Shown here: piece by piece, positions 45,514 through 53,912 of the stretch
Layout of the letters: each line of letters opens with the position of its first letter
Position numbering within the stretch: position 1 is the first letter of the stretch
NCBI GenBank assembly: GCA_022508445.1
Contig: JAFLVG010000002.1
Location: 186,001 to 250,000 of the forward strand
Length of the DNA: 64,000 bases
Direction of reading: 5' to 3'
DNA from: Clostridiales bacterium
GTDB lineage: Bacteria; Bacillota; Clostridia; Christensenellales; Pumilibacteraceae
The notes under the pieces: model-generated
What the model saw: the letters and a program-made list of their open reading frames with translations, nothing else
Told to the model about the DNA's origin: nothing
The model's database searches: none
Position numbers and translations under genes: made by a program

Positions 45514-46524
45514 ATGAAAATTTTGGTTACGGGTGGTGCCGGATATATAGGCTCGCATACGTGCGTCGAACTGCTGAATAAGGGCTACGAGGTAGTCGTT
45601 ATCGATAACTTCGACAATTCATCGCCCAAGAGCGTGGAGCGCGTTCAAAAGATAACCGGCAAACAAATTGCGCTGTACGAAGGCGATGTCCGCGACGGCG
45701 CGCTTTTGGATAAGATTTTCACACAGCACAAGATAGATTGGGTGATTCATTTCGCAGGGCTTAAAGCCGTTGGCGAAAGCTGTGCAAAGCCCATAGAGTA
45801 CTACGATAATAACCTATACGGCACTCTCGTATTGACGGATAGAATGAGAAAGCACGGCTGCAAGAAAATCGTATTTTCCTCGTCGGCGACCGTTTACGGC
45901 GATCCCGAAGTTCTTCCGCTCACGGAAGAGTGCAAGACGGGCGGAACGACCAACCCTTACGGCACGAGCAAGTATTTCCAAGAAATCATGCTCAACGACA
46001 TCTACAAGTCCGATAACGAATGGACGGTCGTGCTTCTTAGATATTTCAATCCCGTAGGCGCACACGAGAGCGGCCTAATAGGCGAAGATCCGCAAGGAAT
46101 TCCCAATAACTTAACTCCGTATATTGCAAAAGTCGCCATAGGCGCGTTAAAGGAAGTGGGAGTTTTCGGTAACGACTATCCCACGCCCGACGGCACGGGT
46201 GTAAGAGACTATATCCACGTCGTCGATTTGGCAAAAGGACACGTTGCGGCAATAGATAAAATAAATAAGTCCGGCGTGTACACCTACAATCTCGGAACGG
46301 GAATCGGATACTCTGTACTTGACGTGATACACGCATTCGATAAGGCCTGCGGAAAGGATATTCCGTATTCCATAAAGCCGAGAAGAGCCGGCGACATCGC
46401 GGCTTGCTATGCTGACGCGAGCAAGGCGAAGAAGGAGCTCGGATGGGAAGCTACGCTCGGCATTGACGAAATGTGCGAATCGCTTTGGAATTGGCAGACA
46501 AAGAATCCGAATGGCTATAACTGA
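45514..46524 (+). CDS. galE: UDP-glucose 4-epimerase
   Basis: The 336-residue extended SDR enzyme interconverts UDP-galactose and UDP-glucose. It has the NAD-binding GGAGYIGSH motif, SSSATVYG and the catalytic YGTSK, plus the sugar-binding RYFNPVGAH. ATAGGAGG lies before the ATG. It completes the Leloir pathway with galT and galK. Confidence 0.96.
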   Translation: MKILVTGGAGYIGSHTCVELLNKGYEVVVIDNFDNSSPKSVERVQKITGKQIALYEGDVRDGALLDKIFTQHKIDWVIHFAGLKAVGESCAKPIEYYDNNLYGTLVLTDRMRKHGCKKIVFSSSATVYGDPEVLPLTEECKTGGTTNPYGTSKYFQEIMLNDIYKSDNEWTVVLLRYFNPVGAHESGLIGEDPQGIPNNLTPYIAKVAIGALKEVGVFGNDYPTPDGTGVRDYIHVVDLAKGHVAAIDKINKSGVYTYNLGTGIGYSVLDVIHAFDKACGKDIPYSIKPRRAGDIAACYADASKAKKELGWEATLGIDEMCESLWNWQTKNPNGYN

Positions 46525-46560
46525 ACCGTGTAGATGCGCTCACGATAAAGGAGAATTAAC

Positions 46561-47751
46561 ATGAAGAAGAAAAAATGTATCGCCATGCTTCTCGCAGGCG
46601 GACAAGGCACACGGCTTTTTGCGCTCACAAACAGCGTGGCGAAACCGGCAGTGTCGTTCGGCGCGAAGTACCGCATAATCGATTTTCCTTTAAGCAACTG
46701 CACAAACTCCGGGATAGATACGGTTGGGGTGCTCACGCAGTACCAACCACTCATATTAAATGAATACGTGGGCAACGGCGAGCCGTGGGATCTTGACAGA
46801 AGCTACGGCGGAGTTCACACGCTTCCGCCTTACCAAGCCAAGCACGGCGGCGAGTGGTATAAGGGTACGGCTAATGCTATATACCAAAATCTTCACTTCT
46901 TGAACGAATACGACTCCGAGCATGTTCTTATACTGTCGGGCGACCACATTTATAAAATGGACTACTCGAAAATGCTCGCCGAGCATATCGCGCACAATGC
47001 AGACTGCACGATTGCGGTCATAGACGTACCGGCTGACGAGGCGAGCAGATTCGGAATTATGGATTATGCGGCGGATAAGCATATAATTTCTTTCGAGGAA
47101 AAGCCTAAAAATCCCAAAAGCAACCATGCAAGCATGGGAATATACATATTCAAAAAGGACGTCCTTGTGCGCGAGCTCATATCCGACGAAGCGGATAAAA
47201 ATTCGGTTAACGATTTCGGCAAAAATATAATACCGAATATGCTCGCCGCAAAATGCAAGATGTTTGCCTACCAGTTTGACGGATATTGGAAGGACGTCGG
47301 AACAGTCACAAGCCTTTGGGAAGCAAATATGGATCTTCTCGGGGACAAGCCTGCGTTCGATCTCGACGATTCGTCGTTCAAGATATATTCGCGCAATCAA
47401 CCGTTGCCGCCCTCGTACATAGGTAATACGGGTAAATTTATAAACTCAATTATGACGACAGGCTGTGAAATACACGGCACTGTCATTAACTCTGTTTTGG
47501 GCGAGGGTGTTATCGTAAAAGAAGGTGCGGTTATCGAAAACAGCATAGTCATGCAAGGCACGGTAATCGGCAAAAACGTTAAAATCAATTACGGTATGAT
47601 CGATGAAAATGTTTTAATAGGAGATAACGCAAAAATAGGCGACAGTCAGTCAAGCAAGACGCGAATAGCGCTTGTGGGCAGAAACTCCGACATCAAACCT
47701 CGCACTACCGTCGGTTCGGGCGATATAATTGATAACGGAGGTAAAGAATAA
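46561..47751 (+). CDS. glgC: Glucose-1-phosphate adenylyltransferase, catalytic subunit GlgC
   Basis: The 396-residue enzyme makes ADP-glucose from glucose-1-phosphate and ATP. Motifs are [34 protein letters not shown], a sugar-binding FEEKPKNPK, and a C-terminal left-handed beta-helix. It overlaps glgD by one base, the Bacillus-like GlgC/GlgD pair. It uses the glucose-1-phosphate released by GalT, which connects galactose use to glycogen storage. Confidence 0.95.
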   Translation: MKKKKCIAMLLAGGQGTRLFALTNSVAKPAVSFGAKYRIIDFPLSNCTNSGIDTVGVLTQYQPLILNEYVGNGEPWDLDRSYGGVHTLPPYQAKHGGEWYKGTANAIYQNLHFLNEYDSEHVLILSGDHIYKMDYSKMLAEHIAHNADCTIAVIDVPADEASRFGIMDYAADKHIISFEEKPKNPKSNHASMGIYIFKKDVLVRELISDEADKNSVNDFGKNIIPNMLAAKCKMFAYQFDGYWKDVGTVTSLWEANMDLLGDKPAFDLDDSSFKIYSRNQPLPPSYIGNTGKFINSIMTTGCEIHGTVINSVLGEGVIVKEGAVIENSIVMQGTVIGKNVKINYGMIDENVLIGDNAKIGDSQSSKTRIALVGRNSDIKPRTTVGSGDIIDNGGKE

Positions 47752-48860
47752 TGAAAACACTCGGAATAATTTTCGGCAATCTCCATGATAAAGATATAGG
47801 CGAACTTACCGCCGTGCGTTCTCTTGCATCCGTTCCGTTCGGCGGACGATTTAGACTTATCGACTTTGTGTTGTCAAACATGGTAAACAGCGGAATAACC
47901 AAAGTCGGCGTTATCACAAAAAACAACTATCAATCGCTGATGGATCACGTGGGCAGCGGCAAGCACTGGGATCTTTCGCGCAAAAACGGCGGACTTATAA
48001 TCCTTCCGCCTTACGGCGGCGGAGATAAGGACTTGTACAGTCACCGCCTCGGCGCTATAAAAAATATCGAACAATTTATACGTCACTGCGACGAGGACTA
48101 CGTCGTATTCAGCGACTGCGACAACGTATGCAACATAAATCTCGCAAACGTCGTGCAGACGCATATTGACAGCCATGCCGATATCACGCTTGTCACGCGT
48201 AAGAAGAATTTGACGAATTGTAAGCCGCGCACCATTATTGATATCGACAAGGACGGCAAAGTAGTTAAGGTAGTTAATACCAACAAAGCAAGCGGCGAAA
48301 ACATCGTTTTTGCAAACATATTCGTAATGAACCGCAAGTTCCTTTTGAACCTTCTCGACACGGCGACAGATCTCGGTTACGTCAGCTTTACACACGACAT
48401 ACTCGCAAATGGTTGCAACCAGTACAAAATATTCGCATATATGCAGGACGGTTATTTTGCGAATATAGACAGTTTGAGCAATTATTATAAGCATTCGCTC
48501 GAACTGCTAAACAAAGATATCCGCGACGAGCTGTTTTACCGCGACGGCGCTAACATCTACACAAAAGTCCGCGACAGCGCGCCCTGCCGTGTGGGCAGTC
48601 AAGCAAAAATTACCAACTCGCTCATAGCCGACGGTTGCGACATTCAAGGCGAAGTTAGTAACTCCATTTTGTTCCGCGGCGTTAAAATCGCAAAGATGGC
48701 AAAGATTGCCAACTCAATTATTTTCCAAGACGCTGTGATAGGTGAAGGCAGTAGCCTTAATTGCGTTATTGCTGATAAACTCGTTACTGTGCTTGAAGGC
48801 AGAACTCTCTCCGGGCATGAAACGCATCCTTATTTTATTTCTAAACACGCCGTAATATAG
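47751..48860 (+). CDS. glgD: GlgD, companion subunit of ADP-glucose pyrophosphorylase
   Basis: The 369-residue protein is a GlgC homologue without the conserved GGxGTRL loop; its N-terminus reads LGIIFGNLHDKDIGELT. It keeps FGGRFRLIDFVLSN and the C-terminal beta-helix. In Firmicutes GlgD modulates GlgC. The two genes overlap, so the subunits are probably made together. Confidence 0.93.
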   Translation: MKTLGIIFGNLHDKDIGELTAVRSLASVPFGGRFRLIDFVLSNMVNSGITKVGVITKNNYQSLMDHVGSGKHWDLSRKNGGLIILPPYGGGDKDLYSHRLGAIKNIEQFIRHCDEDYVVFSDCDNVCNINLANVVQTHIDSHADITLVTRKKNLTNCKPRTIIDIDKDGKVVKVVNTNKASGENIVFANIFVMNRKFLLNLLDTATDLGYVSFTHDILANGCNQYKIFAYMQDGYFANIDSLSNYYKHSLELLNKDIRDELFYRDGANIYTKVRDSAPCRVGSQAKITNSLIADGCDIQGEVSNSILFRGVKIAKMAKIANSIIFQDAVIGEGSSLNCVIADKLVTVLEGRTLSGHETHPYFISKHAVI

Positions 48861-48869
48861 GAGCTATAT

Positions 48870-50348
48870 ATGGCAGCAAAAAAGCAAGCAACAAAGTCAA
48901 ACCAAAAGACCGCTATAAAAAAGAAAATACTGTTTGTCGCGTCGGAAGCGTTTCCGTTTGCAGGCACGGGAGGATTAGGCGAAGTAATGGGCAGTCTTCC
49001 CAAGGCCGTAAACGACAGCGGCGAGTACGAGGCGCGCGTAATTCTTCCTTTGTACGGCAGTTTTCCGCAAAAACGGCGCAAGGATTTGCAGTTTGTGTGC
49101 TGGACGTTTGTTGAGCTGTCTTGGCGGCGGCAATACTGCGGTCTTTTCAAAATTCAAGAGGGTAACACCGTTTATTATTTTTTGGATAACGAGTATTACT
49201 TTAAGCGCGATAAGCTGTACGGACACGGCGACGACGGCGAGCGGTTTGCTTTCTTTTGTAAAGCGGTTATTGACATTTTGCCACGGCTCGATTTTAAACC
49301 CGACGTACTGCACTGCAACGATTGGCAAACCGCGCTTGTGCCTATTTATTACAAGCTGTTTTATATGAATTTAGACGCGTATAAAGGCATAAAAACGGTA
49401 TACACAATACACAACATAGAATATCAAGGATGGTTCGACCGCTCGATGATTTCCGACGTGTTCGGCATTCCCGAGCAGGAGTTCGGCAGCATAGAACACT
49501 TCGGTGAGATCAATCTCATGAAAGGAGCGATTGATTATGCCGATATGGTTACAACAGTCAGTCCGACATATGCCAAGGAAATACTCACGCAGGAATACGG
49601 GCATACGCTCGACTATGATTTAAGACGGAACGAGCATAAGCTCCGCGGAATATTAAACGGGGTCAACACGGAAGTGTACAATCCCGAGAAAAACCCTTCG
49701 CTGTTTGCGCACTACTCGGTTAAAAATAAGTCGGGCAAGTCCAAGTGCAAAGCCGAGCTTCAAATAATGTTGGGATTGCCGGTAAGAAGTAATGTTCCTG
49801 TCATTGCCATGATAACAAGACTTGCTTCGCACAAAGGTCTTGATATCGTCAAAGCCGTAATGCCGGAGCTGCTTTCTCGGGATATTCAGTTTATCATGCT
49901 CGGCACGGGTGAACCCGATTTTGAAAACTATTTTAAGTACTTGCAGGATAATTACGGTAATAAGTTGCGCTCGGTAATAGCGTTTAACACAGATTTGTCG
50001 CACAAGATATATTCGGGTTCCGATATGTTCCTCATGCCGAGCAGAACAGAGCCGTGCGGTCTCAGTCAAATGATGGCGTGTCGCTACGGCACTATCCCGA
50101 TTGTGCGAGAAACGGGCGGACTAAAAGACAGTATAACCGACGCGTACAACGGCGACTTCGGCAACGGTTATACGTTTTCCAGGTATGCCGCGGACGATTT
50201 GCTTAACGCAGTAGATCGCGCACTCGGACTGTACACTAGTTTTCCCGAAAAATGGCAGTCGCTCGTCGATAGGGCTATGCGCACGGATTTTTCTTGGAGC
50301 GCAAGCGCAAAAGAGTATATAGCCATGTACAAACAACTTATCGGATAG
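48870..50348 (+). CDS. glgA: Glycogen synthase (ADP-glucose)
   Basis: The 492-residue GT5 enzyme extends alpha-1,4-glucan from ADP-glucose. It has an 18-residue Lys-rich N-terminal extension, then ILFVASEAFPFAGTGGLGEV. The usual KTGGL lysine is replaced here, as I also recall in other Clostridia. DVLHCNDWQTALVP and the C-terminal SRTEPCGLSQMMACRYG follow. No branching enzyme or phosphorylase is encoded in the element, so those must come from elsewhere in the genome. Confidence 0.94.
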   Translation: MAAKKQATKSNQKTAIKKKILFVASEAFPFAGTGGLGEVMGSLPKAVNDSGEYEARVILPLYGSFPQKRRKDLQFVCWTFVELSWRRQYCGLFKIQEGNTVYYFLDNEYYFKRDKLYGHGDDGERFAFFCKAVIDILPRLDFKPDVLHCNDWQTALVPIYYKLFYMNLDAYKGIKTVYTIHNIEYQGWFDRSMISDVFGIPEQEFGSIEHFGEINLMKGAIDYADMVTTVSPTYAKEILTQEYGHTLDYDLRRNEHKLRGILNGVNTEVYNPEKNPSLFAHYSVKNKSGKSKCKAELQIMLGLPVRSNVPVIAMITRLASHKGLDIVKAVMPELLSRDIQFIMLGTGEPDFENYFKYLQDNYGNKLRSVIAFNTDLSHKIYSGSDMFLMPSRTEPCGLSQMMACRYGTIPIVRETGGLKDSITDAYNGDFGNGYTFSRYAADDLLNAVDRALGLYTSFPEKWQSLVDRAMRTDFSWSASAKEYIAMYKQLIG

Positions 50349-50357
50349 GTATACTTT

Positions 50358-51344
50358 ATGCAAAGGCAACTGTACGACAGAATTGACGGAAAGGATATTT
50401 ATATTTACACCATTGCGCACGACAATATAGAGGTTGATATTTGCGAAATGGGTGCGCGAATCAACGCAATCAGAGTAAACGGCGTAGATATAGTGCTCGG
50501 ATATAATTCTGTCCGCGACTATCTAGTCGGCGGAGGCTATATAGGCGCTACGATAGGTCGTGTGGCTAATAGGATTGCCGCAGGAAAGTTTTCACTCGGC
50601 GCAAAAAAATACAGCCTAAATACTAATGACGGTAAAAATCATTTGCACGGCGGGATCGACGGATTTGACAAAAAGCTCTTTACTGTTTTGAGTGCAGAAA
50701 AGTGTTGCATCGTCTTGCAGTATATAAGTGATGACGGAGAAGAGGGCTATCCCGGTCGGCTTACATTCACAGCAAAGTTCGGCGTAGTAGATAAAACGCT
50801 GAACATAGACTTTGCCGCGGAGAGCGATAAGGATACTTTATGGTGTCCTACAAACCACGCGTATTTCAATCTCAACGGCGAGCAGAACGGTGATTGCCGA
50901 GATAACTTATTGCAGATAAATGCCGATTACTACACACCTGTTGACGGTGGGCTTATACCGACGGGCGAGAAAAAAGCGGTCAAAAACACTCCGTTCGATT
51001 TCAATGGCATAAAGCAAATCGGTGCTGATTTCGACAGCATTGAGCTTGCATCTACTTTCGGATACGATCATAATTACTTGTTAAACGGTGATCACGCCGC
51101 GCATGTAGAAAGTGAAGTCACAGGCATCAAAATGGATGTTTACACCGATATGCCGTGCTTGCAGCTCTATACAGGCGGTCAGCTTTGCGGCGCAAAAGGC
51201 AAAAACGGCAAATACAATAAATGGGCGGCATTTTGCTTGGAGCCGCAATATTGCCCTAATGCAATAAACATGCGGGGCTTTGCTAAGCCAATATTGAAAA
51301 AAGGTGAAAATAAAATTCATTATATTCGTTACAAATTCGATTAG
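50358..51344 (+). CDS. galM: Aldose 1-epimerase (galactose mutarotase)
   Basis: The 328-residue enzyme interconverts the anomers of galactose, so that the beta-galactose released by the galactosidase can be used by GalK. Motifs are GGYIGATIGRVANRI, HLHGGIDGFDKK, PTNHAYFNLNGE (catalytic His) and a C-terminal CLEPQYCPNAIN with the catalytic Glu. It is the last gene of the operon and is followed by a terminator. Confidence 0.95.
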   Translation: MQRQLYDRIDGKDIYIYTIAHDNIEVDICEMGARINAIRVNGVDIVLGYNSVRDYLVGGGYIGATIGRVANRIAAGKFSLGAKKYSLNTNDGKNHLHGGIDGFDKKLFTVLSAEKCCIVLQYISDDGEEGYPGRLTFTAKFGVVDKTLNIDFAAESDKDTLWCPTNHAYFNLNGEQNGDCRDNLLQINADYYTPVDGGLIPTGEKKAVKNTPFDFNGIKQIGADFDSIELASTFGYDHNYLLNGDHAAHVESEVTGIKMDVYTDMPCLQLYTGGQLCGAKGKNGKYNKWAAFCLEPQYCPNAINMRGFAKPILKKGENKIHYIRYKFD

Positions 51345-51383
51345 AGTGTAACTTTTTAATTTATCTAACTTCAAATATTTATC

Positions 51384-51418
51384 AATTGCTCTCGGGTTAG
51401 CTTCGAGAGCAATTTTTT
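51384..51418 (+). terminator. Terminator of the galactan-glycogen operon
   Basis: AATTGCTCTCG pairs with CGAGAGCAATT around a nine-base loop and is followed by T6. Confidence 0.92.
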
Positions 51419-51454
51419 GTTTATCTTTCATTTCAATAGGATAGAATTTATAAC

Positions 51455-51700
51455 ATGAATGACGGATTGTCAATTAAAGATATTGACCCGAGTGAGTTAA
51501 CGGAATTAAATAATATCAAAATAGACTGCGACGTGCCGATTGCGGAGCGAATTATGAATTTTATTATTAATTCAAAATCATCAAACATGTTTCAAGTCAA
51601 CGGTAGAGCGGTTATAGTGGTGTTTGACAGCTATGCACGGTCGAGTTTGGAGGACGCTCTCACGAATGCGTTAAGAAATATTTTGCTTTCAAAATCTTAA
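51455..51700 (+). CDS. Small protein resembling DUF6870-type partners of serine recombinases
   Basis: The 81-residue protein has the pattern I recall from small proteins near recombinases on clostridial mobile elements: an LxxLNNIKID start, PIAERIMNFI, then FQVNGRAVIVVF and SLEDAL. Those proteins are of unproven function. It lies 81 bases before the recombinase, in the same direction, without a clear ribosome binding site. It could be an accessory or directionality factor. The family assignment comes from memory of the pattern, not a search. Confidence 0.55.
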   Translation: MNDGLSIKDIDPSELTELNNIKIDCDVPIAERIMNFIINSKSSNMFQVNGRAVIVVFDSYARSSLEDALTNALRNILLSKS

Positions 51701-51705
51701 ACCTA

Positions 51706-51734
51706 TTGCAATTTGCTGAAAAACGATGTATAAT
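51706..51734 (+). promoter_or_regulatory. Promoter of the serine recombinase
   Basis: TTGCAA (51706-51711), a 17-bp spacer and a perfect TATAAT (51729-51734). No sporulation-type promoter was recognised, so expression may not be limited to sporulation. Confidence 0.7.
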
Positions 51735-51780
51735 CAAACTGTGCCAAAGTGTCATTATTCGCTACCTAAGAGGGTGAATT

Positions 51781-53454
51781 ATGGCAAGACAAAGTAAATA
51801 TTCAACTGTCGATACTGCATCTCAATCACAAAATTGGAATGCGGGTCTTTACATTCGTCTTTCTCGGGAGGACGGAGATAAATTAGAGAGCGAGAGCATT
51901 TCGTCGCAACGCGCTATTATAGAGCAGTTTATTTCTTCCCATAGCGATATAAAGATACATGATTATTATATCGACGACGGTTGGAGCGGTACTGACTTCG
52001 ACCGTCCGGATTTTAAGCGCATGTTCGACGACATAACGGCTAAACATATAAACTGCGTAATAGTCAAAGATTTATCGCGATTCGGGCGTAATTACGTCGA
52101 GGCAGGCAAATATCTCGAAGTAGTATTTCCCATGCTCAACGTGCGGTTTATAGCCGTCAACGATATGATTGACAGCATAGACAATCCGTCGTCTATGAAT
52201 ACGATGATGGTCCCGATTAAGAACATCATGAACGACGAATATTGCCGCGATATCTCTGTAAAGGTGAGAAGTTCGCTCGATATTAGGCGCAAACAGGGCA
52301 AGTTTATAGGCTCGTTTGCGGCATACGGATATAAAAAAGACCATGTCGATCGGCATAAGCTTGTAATAGACGAAGAGGCCGCGGAAATCGTGCGATCGAT
52401 TTACGATAAATTTTTAAGCGGTTACAGCATGATAGGCATAGCGCGCGACCTAAATGCAAAAGGAGTTCTCAATCCAGCCGAATACAAAAAGAGCAAAGGA
52501 CTTAACTACAAGCATGCGCACAAATCACAGAACTGCAATTTGTGGTGCGATACAACGGTTAGGCGCATTCTAACCAATGAAATTTATATCGGCAATCTCG
52601 TTCAAAAGAAAAACGAGGTCGTCAGCTATAAAGTGCATATTTGTAAGAGCGTAGAAAAGAACAAAAATATCAGAGTAGAACACACGCACGAAGCAATTAT
52701 ATCGGAAGATGTATTTTATAAAGTTCAGTCGCTTTTGACGCGCGACACTAGGGTGTCGCCCAAAGAGAGTAAGCTGTCCGTATTTGCAGGTTTTTTGAAG
52801 TGTGCGGATTGCGGTCATGCTATGCAAAAAAAGACCATAACACAGCCGTATAAAAAATACGACTATTACGTTTGTTCTACCTTTCGCAAGCTTGATAACA
52901 ACAAATGCACAAAACATGCTATACGCCTGGATATATTGGAAGAAACAGTCCTCGCCGTATTGAATAAGTACATTCAAATCGCCGTCGATTTCGATAGGAT
53001 TATCGGCGAAATAAATAAGGTAAGTTCGTGTAATAACAAGTCGTCGAGACTATTGGCCGTCATAAGTTCAAAGAATGCGGAAATAAAATCGACTAAGAAA
53101 ATTTTACAAGATTTATATCCGGACTATAAAGCCGGATTGTTGAGCTTGGAAAGCTATATGTCGCTTAAAGAACAGTACGAAAGAAAAATCGAAAGCGACG
53201 AAAAAACGATTTCCGAGTTAGAAGCGGAAGTCGAAAATTATTCGAGCAGAATAGGCGAAAATAACGAGTTTATCGCCAAATTCAAAGAGCATCGCGGCCT
53301 TACCCAACTTACGCGTGAAGTACTTATAGAGCTTGTTGACAACATTTATATTCACGAAGGCGGTGCAATCGAAATACATCTTAAATGTCGCAATGAATTT
53401 TTAGCGGCTACCGAATACGTGTTTAACGGGATTTACAACAAAGAAAGTGTATAA
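51781..53454 (+). CDS. Large serine recombinase of the spoVAD element
   Basis: The 557-residue protein has an N-terminal resolvase domain with the catalytic Ser 28 in YIRLSRED, SQRAIIEQF and VKDLSRFGRNY. A recombinase DNA-binding domain (about 185-300) and a zinc ribbon (CADCGHAM...YYVCSTFRKL, about 337-375) follow. A coiled coil (about 415-500) and a C-terminal tail complete it. This is the arrangement of TndX, TnpX and SpoIVCA. The stop lies 59 bases before the CCCG of attR. A GAGGG site precedes the ATG. It is the obvious candidate to insert and excise the element. Confidence 0.95.
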   Translation: MARQSKYSTVDTASQSQNWNAGLYIRLSREDGDKLESESISSQRAIIEQFISSHSDIKIHDYYIDDGWSGTDFDRPDFKRMFDDITAKHINCVIVKDLSRFGRNYVEAGKYLEVVFPMLNVRFIAVNDMIDSIDNPSSMNTMMVPIKNIMNDEYCRDISVKVRSSLDIRRKQGKFIGSFAAYGYKKDHVDRHKLVIDEEAAEIVRSIYDKFLSGYSMIGIARDLNAKGVLNPAEYKKSKGLNYKHAHKSQNCNLWCDTTVRRILTNEIYIGNLVQKKNEVVSYKVHICKSVEKNKNIRVEHTHEAIISEDVFYKVQSLLTRDTRVSPKESKLSVFAGFLKCADCGHAMQKKTITQPYKKYDYYVCSTFRKLDNNKCTKHAIRLDILEETVLAVLNKYIQIAVDFDRIIGEINKVSSCNNKSSRLLAVISSKNAEIKSTKKILQDLYPDYKAGLLSLESYMSLKEQYERKIESDEKTISELEAEVENYSSRIGENNEFIAKFKEHRGLTQLTREVLIELVDNIYIHEGGAIEIHLKCRNEFLAATEYVFNGIYNKESV

Positions 53455-53489
53455 ATACATTCTGATATATAAAAAATCTTAATTTTTTT

Positions 53490-53537
53490 ATGGTGTAATA
53501 TTGACAGCAGCCCCCGCCGCAATGGACACCATGTTCA
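53490..53537 (+). other. attR, right recombination junction of the spoVAD element
   Basis: The element end contains ATGGTG (53490-53495) and TTGACA (53501-53506), then the shared CCCG (53513-53516). Host spoVAD sequence (GCC GCA ATG GAC) follows. Together with attL it defines the crossover. Confidence 0.85.
53501..53506 (+). promoter_or_regulatory. -35 half of a promoter completed only on the excised circle
   Basis: TTGACA lies 12 bases from the CCCG. On the circle it is exactly 17 bp from TATAAT at 24983-24988 (6 bases from this end, 11 from the left end). In the integrated state neither half has a matching partner: 17 bp downstream of this TTGACA is GGACAC, and 17 bp upstream of the TATAAT is GCGGCA. 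Confidence 0.75.
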
Positions 53538-53911
53538 CCATGTTAACCCAATCGGGCTATACGGAAAATGACTTCGATTTGATAGTAACAGGTGATTTGG
53601 GCAAGCTCGGATCGGACATTCTGCGAGATTTGATGCGAAAGCGCGGAATTAAGCTCGGTCAAAATTATATCGACTGCGGTAATATAATCTACGACGTAAA
53701 TCAGAAATGCTATCAAGGCGGTAGCGGTTGTGCTTGTTCGGCAACTATATTCAATTCATTTATCATGGATAAGTTGATGAGCGGCGAGTACAAACGCATA
53801 GCGTATCTTGCAACTGGTGCGCTTATGAGTACGCAAAGCTGTTATCAAGGTGAAACTATCCCGTGTATATCGCACGCGGTGATAGTGGAAAGTCCGTACG
53901 GAGGGAAATAA
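53516..53911 (+). CDS. spoVAD: SpoVAD, C-terminal part of the interrupted gene
   Basis: The 131 codons from 53516 continue SpoVAD: AAMDTMF, FDLIVTGDLGKLGSDILRDL, DCGNIIYDV, GGSGCACSA, YLATGALMSTQS and GETIPCISHAV are family hallmarks. The frame stays open 5' to a TTG at 53501 within the element, but there is no good ribosome binding site, so this part is unlikely to be made alone. The sequence shows no decay. Joined to 24261-24974 it gives a full-length protein. It precedes spoVAE by one base. Confidence 0.95.
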   Translation, partial: AAMDTMFTMLTQSGYTENDFDLIVTGDLGKLGSDILRDLMRKRGIKLGQNYIDCGNIIYDVNQKCYQGGSGCACSATIFNSFIMDKLMSGEYKRIAYLATGALMSTQSCYQGETIPCISHAVIVESPYGGK

Positions 53912-53912
53912 A

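Larger units (their letters stand above)
24974..53514 (+). mobile_element. 28.5-kb intervening element inserted in spoVAD
   Basis: The element is 28,541 bp between the two copies of CCCG. Removing it rejoins spoVAD in frame at GCA CCC GCC GCA ATG, which restores MAPAAMDT, a segment conserved in SpoVAD proteins. It carries a large serine recombinase next to its right end with a small companion gene. It also has a 92-aa gene at the left end and a complete galactan-to-glycogen gene set with its regulator. It has no phage structural genes, relaxase, replication genes or tRNA. Ends can shift by up to three bases because of the shared CCCG. Whether it excises is inferred, not observed. Confidence 0.92.

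Noticed and set aside
24974..53514. Chimeric assembly of two genomes
   Set aside because: A random join would not leave the two complementary parts of the same gene at both ends of the block with matching cores and a recombinase at the edge. Read support still needs checking.
24974..53514. Prophage or conjugative element
   Set aside because: No capsid, tail, lysis, relaxase, type IV secretion or replication genes are visible; every large gene fits carbohydrate use or recombination.
53501..53529. Promoter at TTGACA in the integrated state
   Set aside because: The sequence 17 bp downstream is GGACAC, which is not a -10 element.
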